A stretch of 64,000 bases of DNA. Source: Trifolium pratense (taxonomy: Eukaryota > Streptophyta > Magnoliopsida > Fabales > Fabaceae). Positions 10,745 through 22,832 of this stretch are shown one piece after another. Location: assembly GCF_020283565.1 (NCBI RefSeq), contig NC_060063.1:5664563-5728562 (forward strand). Direction: 5' to 3'. The position numbers and the translations under genes were made by a program. Below the pieces are notes generated by a model. The model was not told the DNA's origin and did no database searches. It saw only the letters and a list, made by a program, of their open reading frames with translations. The first letter of the stretch is position 1; each line of letters starts with the position of its first letter.

Positions 10745-13599
10745 TAAATTTGGTGAAATTACCGAAATATGTAACTTTATCAAATTCACCGAAATTTCAA
10801 ATATGCGCACTAAGATTTCCAGGGTGGTGCTAAAGTTCTATCAGGAAGCTATTAGCTTCAAATTCACATTTAATATGATTTGATTGGATGCATGTGTAAA
10901 AAACTTTTACACCGTCAATGTATAGCAATTAAACTCTATATATTTCCCTTTTCTGTTATGAGTTTTATATTTTGATGAATATGAAAATCTTTGGCTTAAA
11001 ATATCACATTATAACAATTCTCAATTAATGAATACCTGTGAGTTCTGCACTTTTGCTTTGATTTTGGACCGATGAGTTATGGCAGCAGCAGTTATTGCTT
11101 CAGCTTGATCTAAAGGCACTCCTTGTCCCTAAAGTGTCAACCTGCACAATACACAACAACAAAGGATGCAAAAATTAAGCCAAAATGAATCAGTACATTC
11201 AAAATAGTTAAGTTTGTACATGTTTGCAATTTGGTTCTGCTTTAAGAACTTCTGGTGCTGAACCTGTAAGTGTTAAATTTTTATTTCTTTGAAGTTAGCC
11301 TTGTTGTAGAAGAAGTTACTTTAGTGAAGGTTTAAATGAATGGTAATGAATCATGATTCACTTCTCTAATAATTTGTAACCATTTTCAACTAAGAGTAAA
11401 TTAGATCCACAGGCTAGTCATAGGTTGAGAAATGGTAATGTTGAGTAAATTATTATAAGCAAATATTCATTTTTAATATTTATTGAATAACTGATGTAAC
11501 CAGATACATCAATTATTCAATGAATCTGAAAAGCAACTTTTTAGTTGTAATAGTGGCCGGAGGGAGTATAACCTAAGCTTCTTCTTTTTCGTTTTTTTTG
11601 ACACACCTAAACTTCTTTTTATCTCTCTTTTTTTATTTTAATCTTGTTTCTTTAGGCAATTTCTATTAGTTGCTTTGACAAGTGTGACTATCTACCTTCA
11701 ATCTTAGTTTTTTTGTTCTAACATGTGAAAGTATTGCAACGATGGTAAATGTGTTTATCTGAAATGCGAAAATTATTTCTTTGTTGTATCTGAAATGATT
11801 TTTCATTTCTTATACTTAAGAAGTTCCAGTACTTATAATTTTCTTATTTTAGTTTCTACATTGTTCTATTCTGTTTCCAATCTTTGCTTACATTATTGTT
11901 GTGACGTATATTGTTGATCTAGCATATAAGAGCTAAGGCCTAAGTCACTACTACTTAAAATTTGATGAAATAATCCCCAAAAATGAATCTAAACCCCAAG
12001 ATGAATCAGATATATTCTGGTAGTTTAATAATGCAAAATTCAGATTAGGTTAGTAAAATTCTGGATCAAAAGTATAAGTCCTCATGTTGTTACTTGCGTT
12101 GTTTAGAAGCTTATGTTATTATTTAGTTCACTAAGAAATTCAATGATTTTTAACTTTTAAGTTGATTTGCAAATTATTTGTAGATTATGTAACTAGTTCA
12201 TATTTGATTTTGCATACCTTTGGATTACTAGTTAGATTATGTAAATAGTTCAGATTTGATTCTTATGCACTAAGAAGATAACTATGATACATTAACACTC
12301 TCACTGGCTTTAGAATGAGGTTGAGTATCTATAGGAAATGCAATTTTGTCAAACATAGACTTTGTATGATATATTTAGTTTGTCTGGTTATGACAAAGAT
12401 TTGCGAATTGGTTCTGCTTTAAGAACTTCGTGCTGAACCTGTAACTGTTAAATTAGTTTTATTTTTTGATGAATATTAAAATCTTTGTATTTTGAGTTGT
12501 TTTTATGCTTCTGGTGTTCTTACTTAGTTCATTCATTTCTTTTTAACTTACTACTATATTTCGATGTCAGGTTTGAAAGAAAAGGGAACATTCTCAACTT
12601 GCTGTTAAGTATTGTCATGAGGTAAAATACACACTATTTCATATTGCAATCCTAGTGATTTTCGGAATTTAATTCAAATGCACCAAATTTTATTTAGTAT
12701 TGTCTAGGATTTTAGACTTTTGTTTTTGAGGTTGTTTTGTTTAGGTAGCATCATGTTTCCAGTTGTTTTATCATTTTCATGTGTTGTTTGGTCATTTACG
12801 AAGTCAAAATGTTGTGATGTGAGCATGATTTTCTCTGATTGAAATGGTTTTTTGCTGCTATTATAAGCCATAATGCTACTTTTATTCCCACCGCTCCGTC
12901 TAACACTCTCCTCCACCACAACAATATTCCACCTCTCTGCACCGCCGCCAACCACCACGCCATCCCAACAGTTTGGCATCCACTAAAATTCTGCCAACCA
13001 CCTCTCCTGAATTAATCGGTTAGTACATTAGATTTAGGGTTTTATACTATGGTTTCTAGTCAAATTGAATTTGAGGGGTTCTTTTCTTAGTTGGGTCAGA
13101 GAATCAATCCATGTGCTGATATAGGAGTATTCCATCAATGTGATAATGATACATTTGAGAGTTGATATTTTAGGCTTGGTTGCAATATATTGTGGATGTT
13201 GTTGAGATATCTTAAGAAAATGGGGTTTTGTAAAGTTTTTATTTTTTGGGATTTGGGGTATCAATCTCTATGTAGGGTTAATTTAGAGAACTATATTTTA
13301 GGGGATTTATACTTTTTTTAAGTATTTAGTTATAATAGTGGCAGGAGGGAGTATGACCTAAGCTTCTTCTTTTTCTTTTTTTTTAATTTGACACACCTAA
13401 GCTTCTTTTTATCTCTCTATTTTTTATTTGAGACTATCTACCTTCAATCTTTTGTTGTGGTCACTTTGTTTCAGTTTGGATTTTCTGCTAGCCCAAATCA
13501 GTATTTCACTTTGTTTCTTTTTTGTGGCTTTAACAATCCGTAGTTTTAATCTATTAGATCAATGCTAGTATTACAATGTTAGAAGAGATTCTGCACTGA
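10745..13599. repeat. 2.85-kb tandem duplication, copy 1
   Basis: Copy 1 begins at 'taaatttggtgaaattaccg' and runs to the identical join at 13600. It ends with a 50-bp block starting 'ctattagatcaatgctag'. Within it, 12000-12330 repeats 10030-10400 in diverged form ('tgtagattatgtaactagttc', 'actagttagattatgtaaatag'), so the unit itself contains an older duplication. GC-rich leader-like sequence at 12880-12970 and short spurious frames are present, but no gene is supported. Confidence 0.8.
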
Positions 13600-16093
13600 T
13601 AAATTTGGTGAAATTACCGAAATATGTAACTTTATCAAATTCACCGAAATTTCAAATATGCGCACTAAGATTTCCAGGGTGGTGCTAAAGTTCTATCAGG
13701 AAGCTATTAGCTTCAAATTCACATTTAATATGATTTGATTGGATGCATGTGTAAAAAACTTTTACACCGTCAATGTATAGCAATTAAACTCTATATATTT
13801 CCCTTTTCTGTTATGAGTTTTATATTTTGATGAATATGAAAATCTTTGGCTTAAAATATCACATTATAACAATTCTCAATTAATGAATACCTGTGAGTTC
13901 TGCACTTTTGCTTTGATTTTGGACCGATGAGTTATGGCAGCAGCAGTTATTGCTTCAGCTTGATCTAAAGGCACTCCTTGTCCCTCAAGTGTCTTAACCT
14001 GCACAATACACAACAACAAAGGATGCAAAAATTAAGCCAAAATGAATCAGTACATTCAAAATAGTTAAGTTTGTACATGTTTGCAATTTGGTTATGCTTT
14101 AAGAACTTCTGGTGCTGAACCTGTAAGTGTTAAATTTTTATTTCTTTGAAGTTAGCCTTGTTGTAGAAGAAGTTACTTTAGTGAAGGTTTAAATGAATGG
14201 TAATGAATTATGATTCACTTCTCTAATAATTTGTAACCATTTTCAACTAAGAGTAAATTAGATCCACAGGCTAGTCATAGGTTGAGAAATGGTAATGTTG
14301 AGTAAATTATTATAAGCAAATATCCATTTTTAATATTTATTGAATAACTGATGTAACCAGATACATCAATTATTCAATGAATCTGAAAAGCAACTTTTTA
14401 GTTGTAATAGTGGCTGGAGGGAGTATAACCTAAGCTTCTTCTTTTTCGTTTTTTTTGACCCACCTAAGCTTCTTTTTATCTCTCTTTTTTTATTTTAATC
14501 TTGTTTCTTTAGGCAATTTCTATTAGTTGCTTTGACAAGTGTGACTATCTACCTTCAATCTTAGTTTTTTTGTTCTAACATGTGAAAGTATTGCAACAAT
14601 GGTAAATGTGTTTATCTGAAATGCGAAAATTATTTCTTTGTTGTATCTGAAATGATTTTTCATTTCTTATACTTAAGAAGTTCCAGTACTTATAATTTTC
14701 TTATTTTAGTTTCTACATTGTTCTATTCTGTTTCCAATCTTTGCTTACATTATTGTTGTGACGTATATTGTTGATCTAGCATATAAGAGCTAAGGCCTAA
14801 GTCACTACTACTTAAAATTTGATGAAATAATCCCCAAAAATGAATCTAAACCCCAAGATGAATCAGATATATTTTGGTAGTTTAATAATGCAAAATTCAG
14901 ATTAGGTTAGTAAAATTCTGAATCAAAAGTATAAGTCCTCATGTTGTTACTTGCGTTGTTTAGAAGCTTATGTTATTATTTAGTTCACTAAGAAATTCAA
15001 TGATTTTTAACTTTTAAGTTGATTTGTAAATTATTTGTAGATTATGTAACTAGTTCATATTTGATTCTGCATACCTTTGGATTACTAGTTAGATTATGTA
15101 AATAGTTCAGATTTGATTCTTATGCACCAAGAAGATAACTATGATACATTAAGTACATTAACACTCTCACTGGCTTTAGAATGAGGTTGGGTATCTATAG
15201 GAAATGCAATTTTGTCAAACATAGACTTTGTATGATATATTTAGTTTGTCTGGTTATGACAAAGTTTTGCGAATTGGTTCTGCTTTAAGAACTTTGTGCT
15301 GAACCTGTAAGTGTTAAATTAGTTTTATTTTTGATGAATATTAAAATCTTTGTATTTTGAGTTGTTTTTATGCTTCTGGTGTTCTTACTTAGTTCATTCA
15401 TTTCTTTTTAACTTACTACTATATTTCGATGTCAGGTTTGAAAGAAAAGGGAACATTCTCAACTTGCTGTTAAGTATTGTGATAAGGTAAAATACACACT
15501 ATTTCATATTGCAATCCTAGTGATTTTCGGAATTTAATTCAAATGCACCAAATTTTATTTAGTATTGTCTAGGATTTTAGACTTTTGTTTTTGAGGTTGT
15601 TTTGCTTAGGTAGCATCATGTTTTCAGTTGTTTTATCATTTTCATGTGTTGTTTGGTCATTTAGGAAGTCAAAATGTTGTGATGTGAGCATGATTTTCTC
15701 TGATTGAAATGGTTTTTTGCTGCTATTATAAGCCATAATGCTACTTTTATTCCCACCGCTCCGTCTAACACTCTCCTCCACCACAACAATATTCCACCTC
15801 TCTGCACCGCCGCCAACCACCACGCCATCCCAACAGTTTGGCATCCACAAAAATTCTGCCAACCACCTCTCCTGAATTAATCGGTTAGTACATTAGATTT
15901 AGGGTTTTATACTATGGTTTCTAGTCAAATTGAATTTGAGGGGTTCTTTTCTTAGTTGGGTCAGAGAATCAATCCATGTGTTGATATAGGAGTATTCCAT
16001 CAATGTGATAATGATACATTTGACAGTTGATATTTTAGGTTCTATTAGATCAATGCTAGTATTACAAAGTTAGAAGAGATTCTGCACTGATAA
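13600..16093. repeat. 2.85-kb tandem duplication, copy 2 with 374-bp deletion
   Basis: Copy 2 matches copy 1 almost base for base from 13600 to about 16039. It then jumps from 'gatattttagg' straight to the 'ctattagatcaatgctag' block, so it lacks the stretch found at 13175-13548 of copy 1. A 10-bp insertion ('taagtacatt') near 15150 and scattered substitutions separate the copies. High similarity means the duplication is recent compared with most repeats here. Confidence 0.8.
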
Positions 16094-16581
16094 GTTCATT
16101 TTTTTTTAATAGCGATAAGTTCATGTTTAATCTGTGTAGTTTTATGTTTTGAGAAAGATTGGAAAGTTGTGAGACTGTTTGATAACTTTGGTATTTAGAA
16201 TTCTAGCTATAATCATAATATGCGTTTTAATTGAACAATATTTGGTATTTAGTGTATTATCTGTTTAAGTACTGGTTTAGTGCTCTACCTATTTCAGCAT
16301 TTCAATCGTGATTAAATGAAACTTGTAATTTATAATTGTTAATGTAGGATAACTTCATCTATTTTAAAAGGCTAAATTTATTGCAAATTCATTTTCGTAT
16401 GATGCATGTTTTTCTGATGTTGGAAGGTTGTTAATATTCATTTTAAATTCTGGTCTTGATGTTTAATTTTATTTTTGATTTTGAATTTTGCAGAATGGAT
16501 TCAAATTTTTCAATGCATGAGAAAATACTCGATCTATTTGATTTTGTCCTCTCTCTGTTCTCTGATGGATTTCGTCCACAA

Positions 16582-17570
16582 CTTACTACTATATTTCCAT
16601 GTCAGTTTTGAAAGAAAAGGGAACTTTCTCAACTTGTTGTGAAGTATTGTCATGAGGTAAAATACACACTACTTCATATTGCAATCCTAGTGATTTTCGG
16701 AATTTAATTTAAATGCACCAAATTTGATTTAATATTGTCTTGGATTTCTTATCCTTAACTGACCATGTCATGGGTGATAAAGTTGTTAAATTGGTTTTAT
16801 TTTTTGATGAATATTAAAATCTTTGTATTTTGAGTGGTTTTTATGCTTCTGGTGTTCTTACTTAGTTCATTCATTTCTTTTTCTTATCCTGAACTGAATG
16901 TTCGTTGTCTGATAAAGTTGTTTATCTAGTAAAGATAATTTTGTAGTATTGAGTTCATTTTATGTAGATGTTGCCTTAATTTGGATATTAGGAAATATAA
17001 TTATCACTACTGCATATATGGCATTTGGCCTTATGCTCTTACATTTTGACCTTTTACTAACATTTGATGTAAACACTTTTTAAAATGTTACTAGAAATAT
17101 GTTTATAGTAACATTGTTCTCTCATTCTTCCCCATTTTCTTTGTTCTTTTCTTTTTCTCACTCCCTGAAAAATGAAACACATTCCTAGGGTTCACATTCA
17201 ATTCTTCGTCTTCTCCAATTTCCATCTCCGAAATCGCATCTCTAATCGTGCTCCCTCTGTTACGTATTGTCATGTGGTAAAATACATTCAATACTTGCTG
17301 TTGAGTATTGTCATGAGTTAAAATACACACTATTTTATACTGCAATCCTAGTGTTTTTGGAATTTAATTCGAATGTACGAAATTTTACTTAGTATTGTCT
17401 AGGATTTTAGACTTTTTTTGTGGTTGTTTTGCTTAGGTAGCATCATGTTTTTCAGTTGTTTTATCATTTTCATGTGTTGTTTGGTCATTTAAGAAGTCAA
17501 AATGTTGTGGTGTGAGTGAGCATGTTTCTTGCTGCTATTATAAGCCATAATGCTACTTTTATTTTCAGTT
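16582..17570. repeat. Further partial, reordered copies of the duplicated unit
   Basis: Pieces of the 2.85-kb unit recur here in changed order. 16582-16745 matches 12547-12710 ('acttactactatatttc', 'aaaatacacac'). 16789-16883 matches 12448-12545, which lies before it in the full unit. 17263-17570 matches 12605-12880 ('gtagcatcatgtttttcag', 'ataagccataatgctac'). The order change shows repeated rearrangement, not simple tandem copying. Confidence 0.7.
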
Positions 17571-18263
17571 GATTCATATTATCTGATTTTTTAACATTTT
17601 TGTTTATGATTCTATTTTGGTTGTTTTTATGGTTTGAAGCTGTTACCATCTGGAAGTAATGCTTCATGTTTGTTAGTGAAAGATTAGAGTAGAAGAAAAA
17701 TGCTAAGGAGAAGGCTTTATGTTCTCTCGACTTCAATCATCAGAAGTTCGATTCATAATTTGTTGCTTTCTAAATATCGTTAATTTGATTCATCTTCATC
17801 AATGGTCACTCACAGTGATTGAGCTTTGCATTTAGTTGAGGTATATATCTGTACAATCGCCGCGTTTGCTAAACTCACCGACACATTTCATATTTTTTCA
17901 GGTTAGTTTTTTTGTTTTAACATGTGAAAGTATTGCATTGATGGTAAATGTGTTTATCTGAAATGCAAAAATAATTTCTTTGTAGTATTTAAAGGTAATG
18001 TCTCCACATTTCTTCTAGAACTTATAATTTTCTTATTTTACTTTGATGTACCACATGTAAAACATGTCAATTTCTTTGTATATTCAAAAGGAAAATCACA
18101 TATTGAAAAAGGACATTACAACAAAGGATTCAAAAATTAAGCCAAAATGAATTAGTACATTCAAAATAGTTTAGTTTGTACATATTTGCAATTTCGCGTG
18201 CAACGCGCCGAAGACCCCTTACGACCTAACGCCCCGACGCAATATAACGCGCCGAAGGCGCGT

Positions 18264-18293
18264 CCCGTGCGTACGCACGGGTTTGTACCTAGT
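18264..18293 (+). other. Helitron-type 3' terminus
   Basis: The perfect palindrome CCCGTGCGTACGCACGGG is followed by TTTGTAC and CTAGT, then a T-run. A hairpin just ahead of CTRRT is the defining mark of Helitron right ends. The 80 bp before it are also GC-rich with repeated 'aacgcgccgaag' strings. Confidence 0.7.
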
Positions 18294-19370
18294 TTTTGTA
18301 GAAATTTAAATAAGGTACATTTTTTAATTGCAAAACTTTATTAATCTCTGATTTTTAATTTCATAACATAAAAGTTTTTTTTTTACATTAAGTTAGACAC
18401 GGGCGCAAAACGTGCCTGTCTGACCCGCTACTTTCTAATAAAAAAAATGGTTTTGTAAGTAAAAAAAACTCTTGTAATTAAAAAAAAATTATTGTGATGG
18501 AATAATTCCCTCACAAATTTTATAATTCATCATTGATATGGTGATTTTAGGGATGGAATATCTAGAGATTGAAATTTTCCGTAGCAAATTCCTGTTATCT
18601 TACTTGAAAATAATTAAATATTTTTATGACATTTTATATTAATAAGATAATTCAACCGTTAATTTTACTAAATAATACAAATTTAATTATCTAGCTGGCT
18701 ATAAGCTACCTTATAATTTATACGATATAAGTTTGTTTATCAACTATTCACTATTTTTTGGACAGTCTCTAAGTTTTCAAAAAGTAAAAAAATAATACTG
18801 AATAACAATAAGGTATATTCTTTAGTACCGAACTTGTATTATTGGACACCGCTATTCCATACACAAAATTTTTTGAAATATAAATTATGTAAATATAAGT
18901 TATAGTATCGAAATATGATAAGACATTATACTCTTTTTTTTTTCCGTACGTGATAAGACATTATACTTAACATGATTTAACAATGTATTAATCATCGAAA
19001 TATTCACATAAAAATAATTGAATCATAGAAATTAAAAACAAAAAACAAAAAGAGAGAGCTTAGAAGAAGAAGAAAAAAAGAGCAATTAGAAAGAAAAAAA
19101 AAGGAGCAATTAGAAAGAAAAAACTTAATAAAGCGCACAACATGTGTTTTTTGATAACTCATTTTTTATTTCTTTCCTTATTTATAGAGATTTGATTTTA
19201 ATTATTTCTCTATTAATTATTTGTAATTATTTAATATATTAATGATTTGTAATTATGTGATTGATTGAGAATTTAATATAATCTCATGTGTTGCATCCTC
19301 TTGAGAATTTCTCTAGTGTGAAATAAAGGAAATATTCATAAGGAGAATTGAGAAAAGAAAGAAAAAAAAA
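18294..19370. other. Intergenic, AT-rich
   Basis: No gene or bounded element is seen. The last 100 bp are the duplicated upstream region of the PMEI gene ('gtgtgaaataaagg', 'atattcataaggaga'). Just before it, at 19281-19300, a stray copy of the coding string 'tgtgttgcatcctctt' is found, a trace of local duplication. Confidence 0.5.
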
Positions 19371-19511
19371 ATGGTTCGCTTGTCATTCTTAGCGATTGTG
19401 TTTTTTTTATGTGTTGCATCCTCTTATGCGAGGACTTTTGTTGACGTGCAAGCTATTTGCAAGCGGGCACAAAACAAATATTTGTTCACCGCCAGCGTCA
19501 ATCACCACTGA
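19371..19511 (+). pseudogene. Truncated duplicate of the PMEI gene 5' end
   Basis: The first 35 codons match the intact PMEI gene at 20200 apart from a Phe-to-Leu change at residue 4, a lost Asn at residue 23 and one more substitution. They keep the signal peptide and first Cys. After 'QN' the sequence switches to an unrelated tail and stops at TGA (19509-19511), giving only 46 codons. The shared leader ('aataaaggaaatattcata') shows that promoter-proximal DNA was duplicated too. Three of the four disulfide cysteines are lost, so no inhibitor could form. Confidence 0.85.
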
Positions 19512-19592
19512 ACCAACTAACGATTGGTTGAACAACACAAATATTTGTTTCCTTTAAAAATATATTTGCATTGATTATAATTTATTGTAATT

Positions 19593-19930
19593 GAGAAAAA
19601 AAATACAACTATAATATTTGACTGATATCTAATATTAACATATAGGCAAAATTACATGGGTTTTTATCATTTATCTTATTTATTTGTAACACTTTAGTCT
19701 TTTATCTTTTATTTGTATCATATATGACCTTTATCTTTTAAAATATGCACAATCATGTCCTTATTTTCAATTATGAAAAAAATATAACTATAATATTTTA
19801 TTTTACTTATAATATCAACACATAGGCAAAATTACACTATGAGTTTTTATCTTATTTATTTGTAACACTTTAGTACTTTATCTTTTATTTGTATCATAAA
19901 GGACCTTTATCTTTTAAAATTATCATAATT
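19593..19930. repeat. Two-copy tandem repeat, unit about 170 bp
   Basis: The strings 'aggcaaaattaca', 'atcttatttatttgtaacac' and 'gacctttatcttttaaaa' each occur twice in the same order (about 19640-19770 and 19813-19925). This AT-rich repeat lies between the PMEI fragment and the intact gene, inside the latter's upstream region. Confidence 0.75.
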
Positions 19931-20140
19931 ATGAATTATATTAAATTAAGGTGATTTCATATATATGGAAAGAAAATATATTTGCAAAGAAAATCGCAAA
20001 ACATTATAAAAAATCTTATAATAATAGTAGAATTAAAATTGTTCATATAAATACAAAATCAAATTAGATACAAAATCAAATTATACTTAGAGTTTTGACC
20101 ATATTATACGCTTTGCCAATATTTTTTGGTTGGTAAAATC

Positions 20141-20148
20141 TATATAAA
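20141..20148 (+). promoter_or_regulatory. TATA box of the PMEI gene
   Basis: TATATAAA lies 59 bp before the ATG, with CCAAT at 20116-20120 upstream. This spacing fits a leader of roughly 30 bases. Confidence 0.6.
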
Positions 20149-20199
20149 GACGTTAGTGTGAAATAAAGGAAATATTCATAAGGAGAAGAAGAAAAAAAA

Positions 20200-20727
20200 A
20201 TGGTTCGCTTCTCATTCTTAGCGATTGTGTTTTTTTTATGTGTTGCATCCTCTTATGCGAGGACTAATTTTGTTGATGTGCAAGCTATTTGCAAGCGGTC
20301 ACAAAACCCTTCTTTTTGCTTAACTTTTCTAAATTCAAGACCTGGTGGACCGGGAAAAGACCTTGGTGACCTTGAATCATACACCCTTGGCATACTTCAC
20401 ACCGATGTGTCCAATACAATCACTCTAATCACAAAACTAATTGCACAGAGTGGTAGCGATCAAAAGAAACTAAATCATTACAGTCTTTGCTTGAATTATT
20501 TTGGAGATGATGGAATTCTTGGTAGGGTTAAGAGAGCTCAAGAACAATTGAAAATTTCTAATTACGTTGGTGTGAATATGTTTATGGGTACTATAATGAA
20601 TTTTACTGAAGACTGCGTTTCGCGTGAAAACATTCCCATCGAAGATACTTCTGAGCTTCCAAAAAATGCTAGTGCTGTTAATGATATTGCTGAAATTATT
20701 GCTATAATGTCAAATATGTTGACATAA
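20200..20727 (+). CDS. Pectin methylesterase / invertase inhibitor (PMEI domain)
   Basis: A single-exon gene of 175 codons. Residues 1-20 (MVRFSFLAIVFFLCVASSYA) form a signal peptide, so the product is secreted to the cell wall. The mature part has the four cysteines of the family in the usual spacing: C31 and C40 in the N-terminal hairpin, C97 and C139 in the helical bundle. It also has the typical 'LCLNYF' and 'CVSRENI' contexts. NFT (134) and NAS (156) are possible N-glycosylation sites. Family members block pectin methylesterases or acid invertases by a four-helix bundle; sequence alone does not say which. Length is normal for the family. An A-rich string precedes the ATG, a TATA box lies 59 bp upstream, and AATAAT strings follow the stop. 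A broken 5' copy lies 830 bp upstream. Confidence 0.9.
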   Translation: MVRFSFLAIVFFLCVASSYARTNFVDVQAICKRSQNPSFCLTFLNSRPGGPGKDLGDLESYTLGILHTDVSNTITLITKLIAQSGSDQKKLNHYSLCLNYFGDDGILGRVKRAQEQLKISNYVGVNMFMGTIMNFTEDCVSRENIPIEDTSELPKNASAVNDIAEIIAIMSNMLT

Positions 20728-21519
20728 TAGTAATGTAAAGTTTTAACATTTTAAATAATAATTGTTGAACTTTTATATTTTGATATGTGATATGATTTTT
20801 GTCTCTAGTTTTTTTAACCATCATGATTATTTTTTTTGGTCTAACGAGATCTTCAAACTTTTTCTCGTTGATTTTTTTAATCCAGATATTAGTATAATGG
20901 TCATAGTAAGTAGATCGAAGATGGAGATCCCTTAATAAAAATGAAACAGAAAATCAAACAATTAACTATCAGAGAGACAAGAGAGACTGCGAGGATTCCG
21001 TAAAGATATTATTGCTCGCGTGTGAATTAAAGATAATAATAAATTAACTATCAGAGAGAATTATGACACCTGATGTCAATTAATCCGATCCTTTATTTAA
21101 TTTGGAAAATACTAACTAGTGTCCGGGCACTAGTTAAAGAAGTAAATATGGTAAAGTCTTCTTGAAATTTGTGTAATCAACGTCTAAATAATGTAAAAAG
21201 TGTTATTTTTTAGGTAGAATTCTCTCGTTTTAGTATTCTTATAACTTGTGTCTCGGAGCTCCGGTTAGCATAACCTTTATAATTTTTTGATTGTTTGTTA
21301 ACTAATGACGATTTTATTTTTATATACGTCAATGAGGATTTAAACAACTATTGTTTATTTGAAAAATATATGTTTTTATGAATATATGTTCTTTTTTTTA
21401 ATGAATGTTGATTGTATTTATTTGTATGGACATGCAAAACCAGTAGCCAACCAATAATTTAGTAGGTGATATGGAGAAAAGAGCTCAGGCAAAACCTTAA
21501 AGATGCATGCATATTCTTT
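20728..21519. other. Intergenic; contains a near-perfect palindrome
   Basis: No gene is seen. At 21114-21135 the arms AACTAGTG and CACTAGTT flank TCCGGG, a short hairpin of the type found at mobile-element ends. No partner end was found. Confidence 0.45.
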
Positions 21520-22060
21520 TAAATCAATTTGGAGTATTGATATTCCTCCTTCTCTAAGTCACTTGTCTCTTGGAGACTTATGCAAGGTAAGTTTTATGAT
21601 GAGAGGTTGCTTGATGCCTTCAAGGTAAAGCTTCTTTTCATTTATTTTTTGAATGTCCCTATGCATGCAGTCAATATTTGGACTTGGTTAGCTAAGACAT
21701 TTCAATTAAATTTGCATTTCAATTCTATGGAAGATATCTGGTTGATTTATGATAAAGGTTGGAAGCCTCAATGTAGTATTGTGATTAAAGCTACTTGTTA
21801 ATTTGATCAATACCATTTGGAATGGTAGAAATCAAGTAAGATTCATTTAACAACAAACTTATCCATTGGAAAAGTGACGTTTCAATGATAGGTCTTGTGT
21901 TTCTCTTTCTGGAAACAAGACTAAGCTCGCTCACCTTCAATATGCTTCCATGAGTGACTTGACTATTTTAAAGAAATTCAATGTCATTATATTCACCCTC
22001 CATTGTTGAAGTCATTTGGCCCCCTCAAATTTTCAATTGGCTTCTACACTGATTTGAATC
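21520..22060 (+). pseudogene. LINE relic: RT zinc-binding to RNase H start
   Basis: Reading with frame changes gives the C-terminal part of a plant LINE ORF2. 'SIWSIDIPPSLSHLSLGRLM' leads to 'NVPMHAVNIWTWLAKTFQL' and 'EDIWLIYDKGWKPQCSIVIK', then 'INTIWNGRNQVRF', then 'SMSDLTILKKFNV'. These match the zf-RVT domain and the linker before the RNase H domain in such proteins. A TAA at 21799-21801 and several frameshifts kill it. No reverse-transcriptase core is present. Confidence 0.7.
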
Positions 22061-22412
22061 AAACTAAATAGTACCTGAAGAATGAAGATCATCAAATTCA
22101 CATATTCACATCAAAAGGAATGAAAATAAAATTTGACTTGAGAAATATGTAACATGAATAATACTTGAAGGTTTAGGTGAAGGTGTATGCATAAGTGTAA
22201 AAAATGAGTTTGGATGTAAAAAATTAATACTTGAGAAAAGTTATTTTGGGTGTAAAAAATTAATATAAGAAACATGTTAATTACATTAATGACGTAGTTA
22301 AATGAGTTTGGATTTTAACTCCAAAAATTAACTCAAAAGGTGAGGGTGCTCAAGCACATTTATACACTCAATAGTCCAAGAACCTGAGCAATGGGGACTC
22401 CAAATAACTTCA
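22061..22412. other. Short intergenic flank of the CACTA element
   Basis: AT-rich sequence with small internal repeats ('gtgtaaaaaat', 'gagtttgga'). No gene is seen. The target duplication ATA of the CACTA element is at 22413-22415. Confidence 0.4.
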
Positions 22413-22439
22413 ATACACTACAAAAAAATATGATATTCT

Positions 22440-22775
22440 TGACCAAACTTATTGAGGGCTAAAAAAGCCCTCAGTAATGTAGTTTTAGGTTATTGAAGGC
22501 CAAAATCCGTCAGTAATGCATTTATCATTCCTTGAAGAACGAAAAAAGTCAGATTGGACATTAGTGGCGGCTAGGGGCCGCCAGTAATGCAAGAAAGGCT
22601 GGTACGCATTATGACGGCTACAGGCCGTCAATAATATTGTTGACCGTTGGTGATTTATGGTGAGGGAGGGCCGCCAGTAATGCACATAATTTACGACGCC
22701 TGCAGGCCGTCAGTAATTTATGACCATTATTGATTAGTGGCGGCTGCAGGCCGCCAGTAATGCATTTCGAATTTT
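22440..22775. repeat. Left subterminal repeats of the CACTA element
   Basis: About seven units of a short palindromic motif, ideal form GGCGGCTGCAGGCCGCCAGT followed by AATGCA, are spaced every 30-60 bp with variants (GACGGC..GCCGTC, GAGGGC..GCCCTC). In characterised En/Spm elements such repeats are the binding sites of the TNPA protein. Confidence 0.85.
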
Positions 22776-22832
22776 AAAATTTTACCAACGATCACTTATA
22801 CCATATATTTAATTCACTTCTCCTACTTCTCC

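Larger units (their letters stand above)
9697..18293 (+). mobile_element. Candidate non-autonomous Helitron
   Basis: The right end has the Helitron 3' signature: a perfect palindrome CCCGTGCGTACGCACGGG (18264-18281), an 11-nt-scale spacer, then CTAGT (18289-18293) followed by T. A matching left end, TCTTTTATATATTGTTATAG, starts at 9697 after an A, as expected for insertion between A and T. The left end is less certain because such AT-rich strings are common. No Rep/helicase is present, so it would be non-autonomous. It carries a possible captured first exon (9855-9960) and internal duplications. Confidence 0.5.

Noticed and set aside
12704..12979. 91-codon minus-strand frame, repeated at 15569-15862
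   Set aside because: It is preserved only because the 2.85-kb unit is duplicated. The GC-rich part reads better as plus-strand leader-like sequence, and the product has no family features.
22440..22775. Spaced repeats resembling a CRISPR array
   Set aside because: Units are palindromic, variable and unevenly spaced, and sit at a CACTA transposon end in a plant genome.
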